NCBI RefSeq assembly: GCF_030272615.1
Contig: NC_081407.1
Coordinates: forward strand, 263,300,574 to 263,364,573
Length of the DNA stretch: 64,000 nt
Direction of reading: 5' to 3'
DNA from: Cryptomeria japonica
Taxonomy: Eukaryota > Streptophyta > Pinopsida > Cupressales > Cupressaceae
Shown here: positions 11,642 to 23,835 of the stretch, one piece after another
Layout: each line of letters begins with the position of its first letter
How positions within the stretch are numbered: the first letter of the stretch is position 1
Translations under genes and position numbers: made by a program
The notes under the pieces: model-generated
Told to the model about the DNA's origin: nothing
Database searches by the model: none
The model's input: the letters and a program-made list of their open reading frames with translations, nothing else

Positions 11642-11660
11642 TATATATATATATATATAT
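11642..11660 (+). repeat. (TA)n microsatellite
   Basis: About nine TA units inside the LARD LTR. Confidence 0.9.
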
Positions 11661-14109
11661 TTTTGAAGGAAATTTTATATGCGTTTTAACAATTGGTGAC
11701 TTCACCTTTGAAATATTCCGATATTCAGCAGCAACTTGTGATTTGATCTGTTCATTCTGTGAACTTAGAAATAGGAAATCTAAATGTTAAGGTATTATAA
11801 GTTCATTTTGAAAATTTTGAAGAACTCAACAGATATGCTAACGAGATCATCAGAAAACTTAATAATGTGTCATTTTGAGGTTCGGAAGTAGATGATACCT
11901 TCTTTTAGAAAAACAAATAGTTTAGTCATTCCTCCCCTCGGTGATGTGAAATATATAATGGTAAAGATGGCAAGTTCATTTTATGTTTTTAGCTGGTGTT
12001 AAGTGTTGGCAAGTTCTTGCTAGGTTTGTTGTTGGACTCTGTCATTTGTTTTCTTGTGTTGGTCATAGCCAGATACGTGCATAGTCAAGTAACGTCAGTC
12101 CTTAGAACCTGTACTTGCTCTGAATTGTCAAGTCGGATCTGCTTTAGAAGGGACCAATTATGTATTTCCCGACCGAGATGTCTGTTGTATATTGTTTGTA
12201 TTCGCCTAAGTGGCAAGATGTAAAAGACATGTAAATAAGTAACTTTAACTATATTAAATGCCAAAAAAGGGTCTTGCAGTTGAGCAGACCCGGAGATGTA
12301 GCCCATCCGGGGTGAACTCTGAGATCATATCTGTGTTATGCGGTGTTTATAGCGTACTTTGTTTTATGTTTTAAATTATCTTGAATGGTGGTATTCTTGC
12401 AAAGTGTAAAGTGTAAATTAAATGAATTCAAATTTAAATGTATAACATTTTCTATATGGATAAACGTAGTTATTCAAGTTCATAAAACATTGTGAATTAT
12501 GAATATGGCATGGTATTTAAATATTGAAATTAAAGTGTGGAAAAAAGTAAACTGGTAATGTTAATTTTAAAATGTAATAGTGGAAGAAATTTAATTAGAA
12601 TTACTTTATTGGATTAACTTGATATTAAGTATATAAATGGAATGGATGTAAAAAGGAAACAAAGTTAAAATTTATGTCATAATTCCTAGATTTAAAACTA
12701 AAGAATGAACATCATATAAATATCTATCTGTTTACCTTAGTAAATGAATCACGCCATGTCAATTATGTTTCATTACATTGTATGAATTTGATAAGTTATT
12801 TCACGTTTAAATCTTAACAATAATCCTCATCAGATTAATTTGATAATTCGTGAGGACTCAACTAGGCATCCATGTTGTATATTGGATGGATATACTTATT
12901 AATCCATGTTGTAATTATAATCAATAACCCTCACCAGATTACATTTATAATTGGGTGAAATCAATTGAATATCCATATTTTTAATCCCTTATAAAAGGAA
13001 TCCCTCATGATTGCTAAAATTAAACTAAAATGGAAAAGTAGTTGATTTGTTGTTCAAACATTAAATCCTAGTAAAAGTATCTCTCTCATTTTAAGATCAT
13101 TTAACAAGAAGAGAACAAAACAAGAGATATGCAAAAAGATAATTTGTATTTTAATCCGAATAGAAGAACGTCATTATGATCTTATTACTTTAATCTTGAA
13201 ATGTTAAAAATTATCTTCCTAACTATATCTTAAAGTTAAAGGATGAACTCTTGTGGCTCAAATACATTTTTCATGTAATGATTCTAGCCATCTAGTAGTA
13301 TTATTTTTAAACTTCAAGTGAATTCCCATGGCTACTCACACTATACCTATCATAAGAATTTTCAACCCATCAGTTGGCTACGCATGGAACCAAATGAAGG
13401 GATCTCACTCTGATTGTTGTAGTTAATCCCTAAGGAACGAATTCTTCCTATGAACCATACTTTTAATATTTAAGAAAGATATCAAGTGTGGGTGAATATC
13501 CTAAGATCAAATGAAGGAAACCACGCTTTACTAATCGTAGTTTAACCTTAAATGTATGAATCTCATTAAGCCTATTATTAAACATTAAAGGATGAAATCA
13601 TTTGTGAATGGATACCTCAAACCCAAAGAATGAACCTCACTATATTAAAAGCATGAACCCTTTTGGGAGACCTCTTAATGAAAATTATGAAAATTAAGTG
13701 CATTAATTAAATAACCTATCAAGGGCCTCCTATCCACCCGAAGTAAATGATCGATTCCTAAAATTTGAAGATGCCAAACCATTAGCCAAGATCTATGCGT
13801 TATCTCGTAATTAAGATATCTAGTTTAATGGATCTAATGACGCAAGTTGAGCTAGGTGTAAGGTTATGTAATCGCGTTAGGAAACTCCTTAGGATTGTTG
13901 AGCCTTCTGCTGTGATAACTAAGTTGACAGATAATCTCCAATGTATCTTAATGTTGTGTCTAATTATGAACTGAGATAACTTCAAACTATCTTAATGTTG
14001 TAACTTTGTATTAACGCTCCTAATTATTATTTAAAAAAAATAAAATTTGCACTCTAATTGAGAGTTTTTAACTTAAACCCTTAGGGGTTTCCTGGCGGGG
14101 CATTACACT

Positions 14110-14121
14110 TGGTATCAGAGC
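14110..14121 (+). other. Primer-binding site for tRNA-iMet (LARD)
   Basis: TGGTATCAGAGC, an exact match to the complement of the 3' end of plant initiator tRNA-Met, two bases after the LTR end. It sets the element on the plus strand. Confidence 0.93.
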
Positions 14122-16225
14122 CCATGTTGCAACACTGGGATCTCTGGTTTCACTTGTGCTCTTAGTTGGTGTGTGTGTATCTATCTTATGTTGTATGCTT
14201 GTCCACCTTGATGTGAGAGTGTGATTTGACAAACCCTACTTGTGTGTAACATGTGTGATTCACACTTTGTTTTCACCTTATTGATGTGGGTGTTTTGGAA
14301 ATAATTATGGGTGTTTTGTCTACCTATTGGGGTCTTGGTCTATGACTTCTCTTCTTTGAAAAGGATTTGTATGTACCTTCATTCTTGCTTTGTTTTACTC
14401 TTTGACTAATCCACCTGAGTTGGATGTTAATATCTTGAACTTAAAAGTACGAAATGGGTTGTTTGTGGTTTTGGCTATATTTTAATGATTGTCCACTTTA
14501 AGGACTAGTATGACAAATATTAATGCTTATTATGTAGAAAAAATTAGAGATTATGACTCTTCCTCTTCTATCTCTGGAAAAATTAAAAGTAATTGCTATG
14601 TGTAGTTACCTCTTAGTTAAGTTTTCTAATTGCAAGAGAAAGGATGATATTTCTTGAGCCTTGTGTGAGTTTCATAACGTTTTTGTGCTTTAGATTGTGA
14701 AAAGGATTGATTTAGGAGTTAATTTTTGGTTAATGATAGAAAATTGTATGGTTGCATTAAAGGGTGCTCCATGTGCTTGGTAGGAGTAATATAATTAAAT
14801 TTCATCTTAAGTAAGGTGCTTCAAAATGTGTAAAGTTGATTTTGTGAGGATTGCTTGATGTGAAAGGAAAACCAAAAGAGGACATGTCGTAGTAGCTTCA
14901 GGAATGTATTGATGCGCTCCTCAAAAGATTGTATTATGTGCTTATTCAAATAGTGTGATTAGGACCTATTAAATGACGCACCATTTAACTTGTTTTGGAA
15001 TTAGATAATGGCCTTATTATGTTTCGAAAGGAGTAAATAAAAGACTTGTGGAATTGTATGCACTAAATGTGTAAAATCTAGTAGATAGCCCTTCATTACC
15101 TCCTTGTCGTATTATAAATTTTCAATGTTAGATTCTATGTTTTATTGTATTGTATCATATCATGAATGGTGATTGTCCTCATGAAGGCTTGTATTACAAA
15201 AAGAAAATTTGGTTATTTGAATTCTTGTTCGGAAAACTAGAACATTATAGTGCAGCAACAATGATTAGGAATGTCATGTGGGATGTTTTGGAACCTTCCT
15301 AAAAGATAGAAAAATGAAGACCGTGCAACTCAAATGATAAACTTATATCCGAGCATATGGTGTGATTTTGAAATCCTTGTGTATTCGTAGGAAATGGTTG
15401 ATTTTCCAACTCTTTTCCTCCTCTTGTCTAAAATATAGGAATTGTTTTTTTTGAAACATTATTTAGAATGCAGTGATTTAAAGAAATTCTTATAATGCAT
15501 ATGAAATTTTATGTTGCTTTGGGCTTCTAATTAAAAGGGGAACATTTTTGCATCTTGAAAAAAGGGAAATTGCATAGTTAGTAATGTGAGTGAAAATGCT
15601 CAAGGAAGATTGAGAAAGATATCAGAATGATGCTATTACTTTGTGTAAATTTGAATTGTTGAAAATATCAGTACGTGGATCTAGAGTAAACTTTGTTTGG
15701 TGATTCATGTGTAAAGCATAATTAAAATTTCCCTTAAGTATATGTTAGCATAATGTAAAGCACTCCCCGTAAATGTGACTAAACCAGTAATAGTGCTATT
15801 CTGTGTGTGTTGTGAGAAAACCCGTACTTGCTTTGTGTGCCCATGGGATGGTGAAGTAATCAACCATGGGGAATGTGTTTGTTTATGAGTATGGGAACCC
15901 ATACCTATCTATGTGATGTTGCTTGTTGTTTCCCTTACTGAGTGCCAACCCACGGGTTGTTGATAAGTCAGTATGTAAGGGGTAGTAGTAGTAGTCACCG
16001 TTCCTTGAAATAGAATGAAAAGCGTACGAGTAATGTCGACGCGAAGCAACTTTAGCTTCCCTATTTCGAGGAAAAGCATGGTTTTGTAATGAAAGTATAA
16101 CATAGGTGTACTCAATACTTCCCCTTGTGATGAACCGATTTATGAGGTTCATGTGTGCCAGCCTTATTCCTATCCTTTATCTTGAGCATATAGATGACAG
16201 TTTTTCAGCATATTGTTGGATTCCA

Positions 16226-16381
16226 TTGGAGCATTTGTTGCCTTGTCTTCATGAGAGGTGTGGTACTTTCTTACATATTGGAGCATTTGTTGCCTTGTCT
16301 TCATGAGAGGCATGGTACTTTCTTACATATTGGAGCATTTGTTGCCTTGTCTTCATGAGAGGCGTGTTATTGTTCTACATA
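16226..16381 (+). repeat. 52-bp tandem repeat, three copies
   Basis: The word TTGGAGCATTTGTTGCC recurs at 16226, 16278 and 16330, each followed by a CTTCATGAGAGG segment. The period is exactly 52 bp. The third copy is degraded at its end. Confidence 0.92.
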
Positions 16382-17937
16382 AGTTACCAACTGGCTAGTG
16401 TTGGTAGACTTATGGGTAGACCTTAGCCATGTATACCTCTGGCTTACGGCGAGTATCCTGAGAGGAACATCGCTATGCGGAAGTGTGACCAGCGCGTGCC
16501 TTATCCGCGGGGTACACTTCCATGCGGGATACATCCATTGTGTGCTTTGTCCGCTTGGAGTATTGCCATGCCGTGCTGAGACACGATGCGGGATGTAGTA
16601 GACATTTCCATGCGGCCTACCAATAGGTATAGGGTAGAGCCATGCCACGTGACGACGTGATGCGAGGTGATGCCGAGGAGCACACTGCCATGCCATGCGG
16701 GTGTGTGACTTGGCCACACCACATGATGAGCTACTAGGGTAGCTAGACGATTGTTCCTTCCTTCCTCGTTGGTGGCTAGCTACTAGTCACGTAGTGATGT
16801 AATGTGCAATTATGATTTTCTTTTAATTGTTTATTTATTTCCTTGTGGGCCAGCAATTTATTTTACTTTGACCTTGACAGTTTAGCCACGATCTTAAGAT
16901 GTTGCAAATCCGAAAATTATTTTCTTGTTTTATTGTTGGAATTGACAATTATTACCTTTAATCTTTTGTACTTTAGTGGCTAAACCAGTTTATCCTTGTT
17001 GTTTTCGTATGCTGGTCTTGTGTTGTAATGTGAATTCCTCTCCAAGAACGTAGGAGACGGGCTTGGATGAGTGTATACGAGGAAGTAGACGCAAGGAACC
17101 TTGAGGATGGACGTATGTGAGGCTGTGAAAACAGCTAGGATCCACTACCTACCTATGAGTGGTGACTATCTCTTGGAGGCTAAACACCTTACACAACAAG
17201 GGATATTCACGAGGGACTTGTATGGAAGGTGGCACCGCTATGGTGTACCCTAGCACCATCAAGCCCTTGAGTGAGATGTTGGATAATTGTTGATCATGTA
17301 TTTATTCTGAGAGCAAACATAGAGATGTGGATCATATATGTTACCTTTGACCGAGCATTTGACATGCTCACATGTGGCCTATTGTGTTGTGTAAACCAGT
17401 CTTGTGGATGGATATTATGTGTGATCATGGATTAAATGGCATTAACTTGTCACTATGTTATGGGGCATAGTCATTGGAAAGGTTCTTGTATGTCTAGAAA
17501 GTGTAAACAATTGAGTTCTTATGTTGTTCTTATATGTTGAAAAGTTAACTTGGTTGTAAAATTGATATGTGAAGCTAGTTCTATGCGATAAAGTTTTGTG
17601 AAAAAGATGAATTGGTGAGAGAAATTGACCTTGAGAGCATATTTTCTTGTCATGTTTGATAAATGAGTATGATGACTGTGCTTATATATTTTAATTGCTT
17701 TAAATTTGGTGAAATAAAGGGGAAAAGTCTCGTATCCTTGCTATGATTGAGTGTAGATTTTAGAATGTCTGAAGGTGTGAATGATGTTAGATGCATTTTT
17801 ATTGGTGAATAATGTTTTAAATTTTTGACAAAATAGTTGTTTGTGCAAAATGAAAATTGTTAATTGAGTTTAGGGACTAATAAGTGTTGCAGGACTTCCG
17901 TTTAACTTTGCGACTTCCAGGAGTAAGTCGGAACCTA

Positions 17938-17948
17938 GGGGGGGAGAA
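17938..17948 (+). other. Polypurine tract of the LARD-like element
   Basis: GGGGGGGAGAA ends exactly where the truncated 3' LTR begins (TGTAATGCCC at 17949). Confidence 0.88.
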
Positions 17949-18137
17949 TGTAATGCCCATACCCTAGTCGGACTTTTAAAACCCGTTTAACCTTGATTGA
18001 CTTCCTTTGTGGCATTCTTGAATGGTAGATTAACCGATATGCAATGTGTAGCTTAGATAATATAAATAAATTGTGCATACTTATTATTGTGCTTTTGCAT
18101 TGATTTTCGTGTAAATGCAATTGTTTCCTAACCCTTG
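17949..18137 (+). repeat. Truncated 3' LTR of the LARD-like element
   Basis: Repeats the first 189 bp of the 5' LTR and then switches abruptly to Copia unit C sequence. The joint shows a TTGT word shared by the LTR and the Copia sequence, typical of microhomology-mediated deletion. Confidence 0.88.
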
Positions 18138-18702
18138 TACTCTCAACAATTTTTTGCAATCTTTTATTAAAACATCTATATGCCTTGCTCTTAGATGAAT
18201 AACCAAGAAATATTCCTTCATCACTTCTAGGATCAAATTTTCCAATTTACTCATCTCTTCTAATATAACATTTACTTCCAAAAATTCTGAAATATTTAAG
18301 AGTAGGAGTATTACCAAACCATAGTTCATGAGGGGTCTTACCGGTTTCACCTTTGATGTGAACTTTGTTGAATGTATAGATAGTAGTGCTAACTACCTCT
18401 CTCCAATACACATGTGGTAGATTTGCTTCTGACAACATACTTCTAGCTGCATCCAAGATAGTTCTATTTTTCCTTTCAACAAATCCATTCTGCTGTGGTA
18501 TCCGAGGTGCTGATAACTGTCTTCTAATTCCATTCACTTCATAGAATGAATTAAAGTCCTTAGATGTGAATTCTCCTCATTGATCTGATCTTAAACATTT
18601 GATTTTCTTACCGGTTTCATTTTCAACCATTGCTTTGAATAGTTAGAACTTTCCAAGTGCTTCTGATTTCTCTCTGAGAAAAGTAACCCAACACATTCTA
18701 GA
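18138..18702 (-). pseudogene. Unit C: integrase core and start of RT linker
   Basis: Resumes the Copia frame after the nested element. Contains the integrase glutamate region (NGFVERKNRTILDAA). The second aspartate motif is damaged: in SDQGGEF the first glycine codon has become TGA. The shared stops at 18247 and 18643 are present. Confidence 0.87.
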
Positions 18703-19160
18703 TTAATCATCAATAATTAGCATGAAATATCTATCACCTTGTAAGCTTCTAGTTCTAGCTGGGCCACATAAATCAATGTGAATTAAATCAAGAGCATCAT
18801 TGGATTTTTCTGGAATACTTTTGAACCTAGCTCTAACTTGTTTTCCAAATTGACATTCCTTACAAATTGTATTATGAGGTTTCACAATTTTAGGTAGATC
18901 TCTAACTGCCTTAGAAGTACTGATTTTTACCATGCAATCAAAAATTACATGACATAGTCTCTTATGCCATAACCAACTTTCATCTATATGTGCAATTAAG
19001 CATGCATTTTCACTGTTATTCAAATGAAAGATATTTCCTCTAGTCTGATTACTGGCTGCAATTTCCAAACCAGTTCTATTCATAATTTTGCATTTTCCAT
19101 TTTTAAATTGTAACTAAAATCCCTTCTCAACTAATTGACCAACACTTAAAAGATTATGCT
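18703..19160 (-). pseudogene. Unit C: pre-integrase and integrase N-terminus
   Basis: 126 residues from MNRTGLEIAASNQT through WHKRLCH, CKECQFGK and HIDLCGPARTR, ending at the TAA shared with unit B (18703-18705). An extra in-frame TAA lies near 19116, where unit B has a glutamine codon after LQ. Confidence 0.87.
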
Positions 19161-19439
19161 TTAATCCTCCAACATAGTAGACATTGTTAGTGTTATGCTT
19201 ACCATCAAGAGATATTGAACCTTTACATCTTCATTAGCAATGTAACAAGATTTGTCTTTGTTCTTTTTAAATCTGTATCTCTGATATTCAGGATTAGGCT
19301 TGTATGTTCTTCTATCTTCTTCTCTTAGTCTAGCATGTCTATCAGGGCATCTTGAAGCCATATGACCAATCTTATTGCAATTAAAACATTTAAAGGGTGC
19401 TTTACCTTCATACTTACTTCCAATTGGACCTTTTGGCAT
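19161..19439 (-). pseudogene. Unit C: zinc knuckle with protease deleted
   Basis: Begins MPKGPIGSKYEG and keeps an intact CFNCNKIGHMASRC knuckle. Relative to unit B, 253 bp are missing, so the protease active site (IIDSG) is gone and the frame shifts after YIANEDVKV. Confidence 0.88.
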
Positions 19440-19541
19440 TTTCCTTGCAAATAGTGCTTCAAGTTCTTCAAGCTCTTCATTCTTTTTTCTGGATTCTTCA
19501 AGTTCTCTTGCATAAAAGGCTCTCCTGTCTAATTTGTCAAA

Positions 19542-20060
19542 TCATGGAGTAGATGATGTTGATGCTTTAAAGGCCAAATCAGTCTTTATAGTAGCAACAA
19601 GACCAAATTCCTCAATTTCAAAGGCTGAAAGTTTTCCAATCAATGTATCCCTAGTTACTAATGTATTAGGCATTGTTCTTAACTCATTTATAGTAGTAAC
19701 CTTCATTTTATATGCCGCTGGCAAACCTCTTAAGATTTTTGAAACAATTTCATCCTCACTCAAGGTTCCTCCACAACACTTAATACCCAAAACAATTTCA
19801 TTTACTCTTTCCATAAAAGCAGAAATCCTTTCATTTTCTTCCATTTTCAGATGTTCATACCTAACTTGGAAGCTCTCAAGTTTTGCAATCTTGACTATGG
19901 AATCTCCTTCATTTAGTGTTTCCAATTGATCCCAAATAGCTTTAGCAGTAGAGCTATCTAATAATCCCATGATTTGTTGATTTGATAATGTGGTCAAAAG
20001 TGCTTCTCTTGCTTTGGAATCATTCTCTTCATCTTTAGCTAAGGTAGTTGGAGCAGTCTA
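19542..20060 (-). pseudogene. Unit C: Copia gag, 5' end missing
   Basis: 151-residue open stretch equivalent to unit A gag, with AKAIWDQLETLNEGDS. It has the same shared TGA at its 3' end and the same missing N-terminal region. Copy-specific change: FSKILRGLPAAY region differs from unit A. Confidence 0.85.
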
Positions 20061-20090
20061 ACCAGCTACAACAGCAGTATAACAGCTACA

Positions 20091-21118
20091 ACTGAGAGGG
20101 GGGGTGAATCAGTTGTCTAATAAATTCAAACCAAAAACTTATTAACCAACTTAATGCTTAATACTGGTAAACCAGTTAAGTATGCCGATAGACAGTGTTA
20201 ACAGTAAATTGCTATACCGGTAAGGATTAATGCATGGAACATAAACATAAAGTCATCCACAACACATGACACCAATATTTGTAAGTGGAAACCCTATAAG
20301 GAGAAAAACCACGGTGGGAAACCTTACCCACAATCAGATGATACTACTACAGATAGTAAGTGTACGTAAATGGGGTCTGCACATGTAGAAAGGCCAACAA
20401 CCTAGAGCTCACTGCTCAATCACAAAATGGGAGTCACACTGGCTATAGTTGGATGGTTAAATCCAATAAGAATGTACTGCACAAAATAGCATCTTCATAT
20501 GCTGGATTCAGTACCGGTGTAATGTTGATATGCTTCTACAAAAACCTAACTTCACCTTCAAATGATGTCTTCATGTATATTCCTGCTTGATCTCGCATAT
20601 ACCTTCACTTAATTCTTTTTTGCATTCCACATTTGATCTTACAAATAAGATCTTACATTTATACCATACCCTAAGACCAATTTTAGTAGGTCGACTCTAC
20701 AAGATATTAAAATAAAAACATTTTACAAACAATATAATATCCAATGCAATAACCAATTGAACATGTCAACTTAATGCATTTACAACAATAATAAATCACT
20801 TCCATAATGTACCATGCTGATCGAGAAAAGATAAACCTGCCGGTGTAACCCTAGATAACCTAGACCTATTTGCCGATAAAAGAAAATATGCAAATATGAA
20901 TATACCAATGATTAATTCTTCAAAACAAAGTGTCCACATGATGTCTTCGACATTACCAAGTGTTTTCCATATCATTCCAGGTACCGGTGAATAGTATATC
21001 CTGCCAGTGAACCATATACCTGTAATTGTTGCACAGTTTACTTGCTTGTCGGTGAATGTTGCTAGATCTTCAAAGTAGTTGTTGACATCAATGACAAAAC
21101 CATACCAAAATACCAACA
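20091..21118 (-). repeat. LTR3 of Copia array
   Basis: About 1.03 kb. Keeps the original-looking gag-side edge (CTGAGAGGGGGGG), shared with LTR4. The adjacent polypurine tract of unit D carries one change (ATCGCCCCC on the plus strand). Confidence 0.9.
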
Positions 21119-21504
21119 ATCGCCCCCTTTGGCATTGATGGCAACACAAGATGGAAAAACCATCAGTTGCAAAACAGAAATGCCAAATACAAAAACCAAC
21201 AATATCCATTTCTCCCCCTGGGAGTAACATGTGTTTATCCAATGATTTAGTACCAATCTCTCATTCCAATTTCTCCTTAAATGTGTTTTTCAAAATCTCT
21301 CCCCAAAAAAGATAATGTGTTTTTCCATAGATATCTCTCCCCCTTTGACATCAAATGCCAAAGTAAAAAAAAAGTCAAGTTGATTCAAACTACCAACCAA
21401 TTCAATATACCAACTACTCCCCCTGAGTAGTAGCTTCCTCATCAAATACCGGAATAAAAGTTTTGTCTTTTTAATTCTGCCGATTGATGATAATCATCAA
21501 CCGT
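21119..21504 (-). other. Unit D: polypurine tract and 3' untranslated internal region
   Basis: No gene. Equivalent to 2278-2662 in unit B. Confidence 0.6.
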
Positions 21505-22338
21505 CTAAGTCTCTACCGGTGGTGGTATGACTCCAAGTTGATCTCTGAGATACTCAAAAGTCTCCTTAGGAAAAAGTTTTGTGAAAATATCTGCAAGCTG
21601 TTCTTTAGTATTCACATAAACTAGTTTTATCTCTTTTTCTTCAACTTTTTCTCTTAGAAAATTTAGTTTGATAGAAACATGTTTTGTTTTAGAATGTAAT
21701 ACCAGATTCTTAGATATATCAATTGCTGCAGTGTTATCACAATATATAATAATAGGTTCCTTGCATTTTACCTTTATGTCCTTCAACATTTGTTTAAGCC
21801 ATAATACCTATGTACAGTTGGTTGCTGCTGCAACATATTCTGATTCTACTGTTGATAAAGATGTACAACTCTATTTCTTACTTAGCCAAGAAACTAATCT
21901 CTTTCCAAGAAAGAATGCTCCTCCAGTGGTGCTCTTTCTATCATCTATATCTCCTGCCCAATTTGCATCTGTGTATGCACATAGATCAAAATTTTCATCT
22001 TTAGGATACCATAATCCAAGATCTGTTGTGCCTTGTAAGTACCAAAAAATCCTTTTTACTGCTGATTCATGATTTTCCCTAGGATTACTCTGAAATCTAG
22101 AAACAATACATACTGCATTCATAATATCAGGCCTAGTTTGTGTCAAATACAGTAAACCTCCAATCATAGATTTGTATCTAGTTGGATTAACAGGTGTGGA
22201 TTCATCCCTTTGAGATAATTTGTCATTTGTAGTCATAGGTGTGCTTACCGATTTAGAGTTCGCCATCGCAAATTTCTTTAGTAATTCTTTCAAGTACTTG
22301 GATTGACTCAAAAATATACCTTCATTAGTCTAAGAAAT
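21505..22338 (-). pseudogene. Unit D: Copia RNase H
   Basis: Open pieces 21505-21789 and 21871-22311. It shares the TAG stops of units B and C, but keeps a serine codon (VESEY) where B and C have TAA. Contains YTDANWAGDIDDRKSTTGG. Confidence 0.9.
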
Positions 22339-23439
22339 CTACAAACCTAAAAAGAATTTTATTTCTCCAATGATAGACATTTCAAATTCTTGCTGCATTT
22401 CAAGAGAAAATTCCTTACATAATCCATCTTCTCCTCCAAAGATTATATCATCAACAAATACTTCAATAATCAAGATGTCATCATTAGTTATTTTGTAATA
22501 TAAATTGCTATCTCCATTTCCTTTAGTAAAACCAATCTTCAAAAGATACTTATCCAACCTTGCATACCAAGCTCTTGGGGCTTGTTTCAATCCATATAGA
22601 GCTTTTCTTAGCCTGCAAACCATATCATTGTCATCTATTAAAGAAAATCCATCAGCTTGTTCAATATATACTTCTTCTTCAAGATCTCCATTCAAAAATG
22701 CACATTTAATATCCATTTGATAAACTTTGTAGTCCTTGTGAGCTGCAAAAGCCAAGAATAATCTAACTGCCTCAATTTTGGCTACTGGTGCAAAGGTTTC
22801 ATTGTAATCAACTCCTTTTTGAGAATATCCCTTGCACACTAGTCTTGCTTTATTTCTAACAACCTTACCATCTTCATTAATTTTGTTTCTAAATACCCAT
22901 TTAGTTCCAATTACATTTTTATCTTTAGGCCGGGGAACTAATGTCCAAGTATTATTTTTCTCAATTTGTCCTAATTCTTCTTCCATAGCTTTAATCCAAA
23001 ATTTATCTTCACATGCCTCATTGATAGACGATGGTTCAATTTGAGAAATAAGACATACCTCTTCATTTGCCAATCTTCCTCTTGTCATAACTCCTTTTAA
23101 TTTGTTTCCAATTATTTGATCTTCAAAATGATTCAATCTTACATACCAGGGTGTCTTAGTTTGTTGTTGCTCTTCAATTACTGTGGAATCTTTTGATGAT
23201 ACTGGGGTAACTGAATCTTCATTCTGTACCGGTGGATTTAGTATAGGTTCATTTGTCACAATTTCTGTTGCCGGTTCAGAGTCTATATACCTTGAAGTTC
23301 CTCTGAAATGTTCATCAATCTTTACATTTGTACTCTCAACAATTTTTTGCAATCTTTTATTAAAACATCTATATGCGTTGCTCTTAGATGAATAACCAAG
23401 AAATATTCCTTCATCACTTCTAGGATCAAATTTTCCAAT
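22339..23439 (-). pseudogene. Unit D: Copia reverse transcriptase
   Basis: Best preserved RT of the array: 337 residues open from a methionine at 23352 to the shared TAG. All RT boxes are present ([53 protein letters not shown]). No start or upstream frame would express it alone. Confidence 0.93.
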
Positions 23440-23835
23440 TTACTCATCTCTTCTAATATAACATTTACTTCCAAAAATTGTGAAATATTTAAGAGTAGGA
23501 GTATTACCAAACCATAGTTCATGAGGGGTCTTACCGGTTTCACCTTTGATGTGAACTTTGTTGAATGTATAGATAGTAGTGCTAACTACCTCTCTCCAAT
23601 ACACATGTGGTAGATTTGCTTCTGACAACATACTTCTAGCTGCATCCAAGATAGTTCTATTTTTCCTTTCAACAAATCCATTCTGTTGTGGTATCCGAGG
23701 TGCTGATAACTGTCTTCTAATTCCATTCACTTCACAGAATGAATTAAAGTCCTTAGATGTGAATTCTCCTCCTTGATCTGATCTTAAACATTTGATTTTC
23801 TTACCGGTTTCATTTTCAACCATTGCTTTGAATAG
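23440..23835 (-). pseudogene. Unit D: integrase core, second half
   Basis: Contains LRSDQGGEFTSKDF and NGFVERKNRTILDAA with both catalytic residues intact, bounded by the shared TAA codons at 23440 and 23836. Confidence 0.9.

Larger units (their letters stand above)
9371..14107 (+). repeat. 5' LTR (4737 bp) of the LARD-like element
   Basis: Bounded by TGTAATGCCC and GGGGCATTACA. Its first 189 bp are repeated at 17949-18137 with few differences. It is AT-rich apart from a GC-rich island at 11215-11400. No coding frame is supported; the ORFs present are short and unrelated to known families. Confidence 0.9.
14108..17948 (+). other. Non-coding internal domain of the LARD-like element
   Basis: 3841 bp between primer-binding site and polypurine tract. 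No gag, protease, integrase, RT or RNase H motifs were found on either strand; the longest ORFs are about 116 codons and overlap on both strands in the GC-rich part near 16.4-16.7 kb. Such domains are thought to carry packaging and RNA-structure signals for mobilisation in trans. Confidence 0.75.
9371..18137 (+). mobile_element. Large non-coding LTR element (LARD-like), 3' LTR truncated, nested in unit C
   Basis: 5' LTR 9371-14107 starts TGTAATGCCC and ends GGGGCATTACA, an 11-bp terminal inverted pair. A perfect tRNA-iMet primer-binding site follows at 14110-14121, and a polypurine tract precedes the 3' LTR start at 17949. Only 189 bp of the 3' LTR remain. The internal 3.84 kb has no frame resembling gag or pol. 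A multi-kb LTR with a 3-4 kb non-coding interior is the description of LARD elements, which need enzymes from another element. Confidence 0.88.

Noticed and set aside
16226-16381. Regular 52-bp repeats considered as a CRISPR-like array
   Set aside because: The repeats are contiguous with no spacers and the genome is a plant nuclear one.
16367-16722. Overlapping ORFs of 66-116 codons on both strands in the LARD interior
   Set aside because: GC-rich low-complexity block; no start context, no family resemblance and no sign that one strand is favoured.
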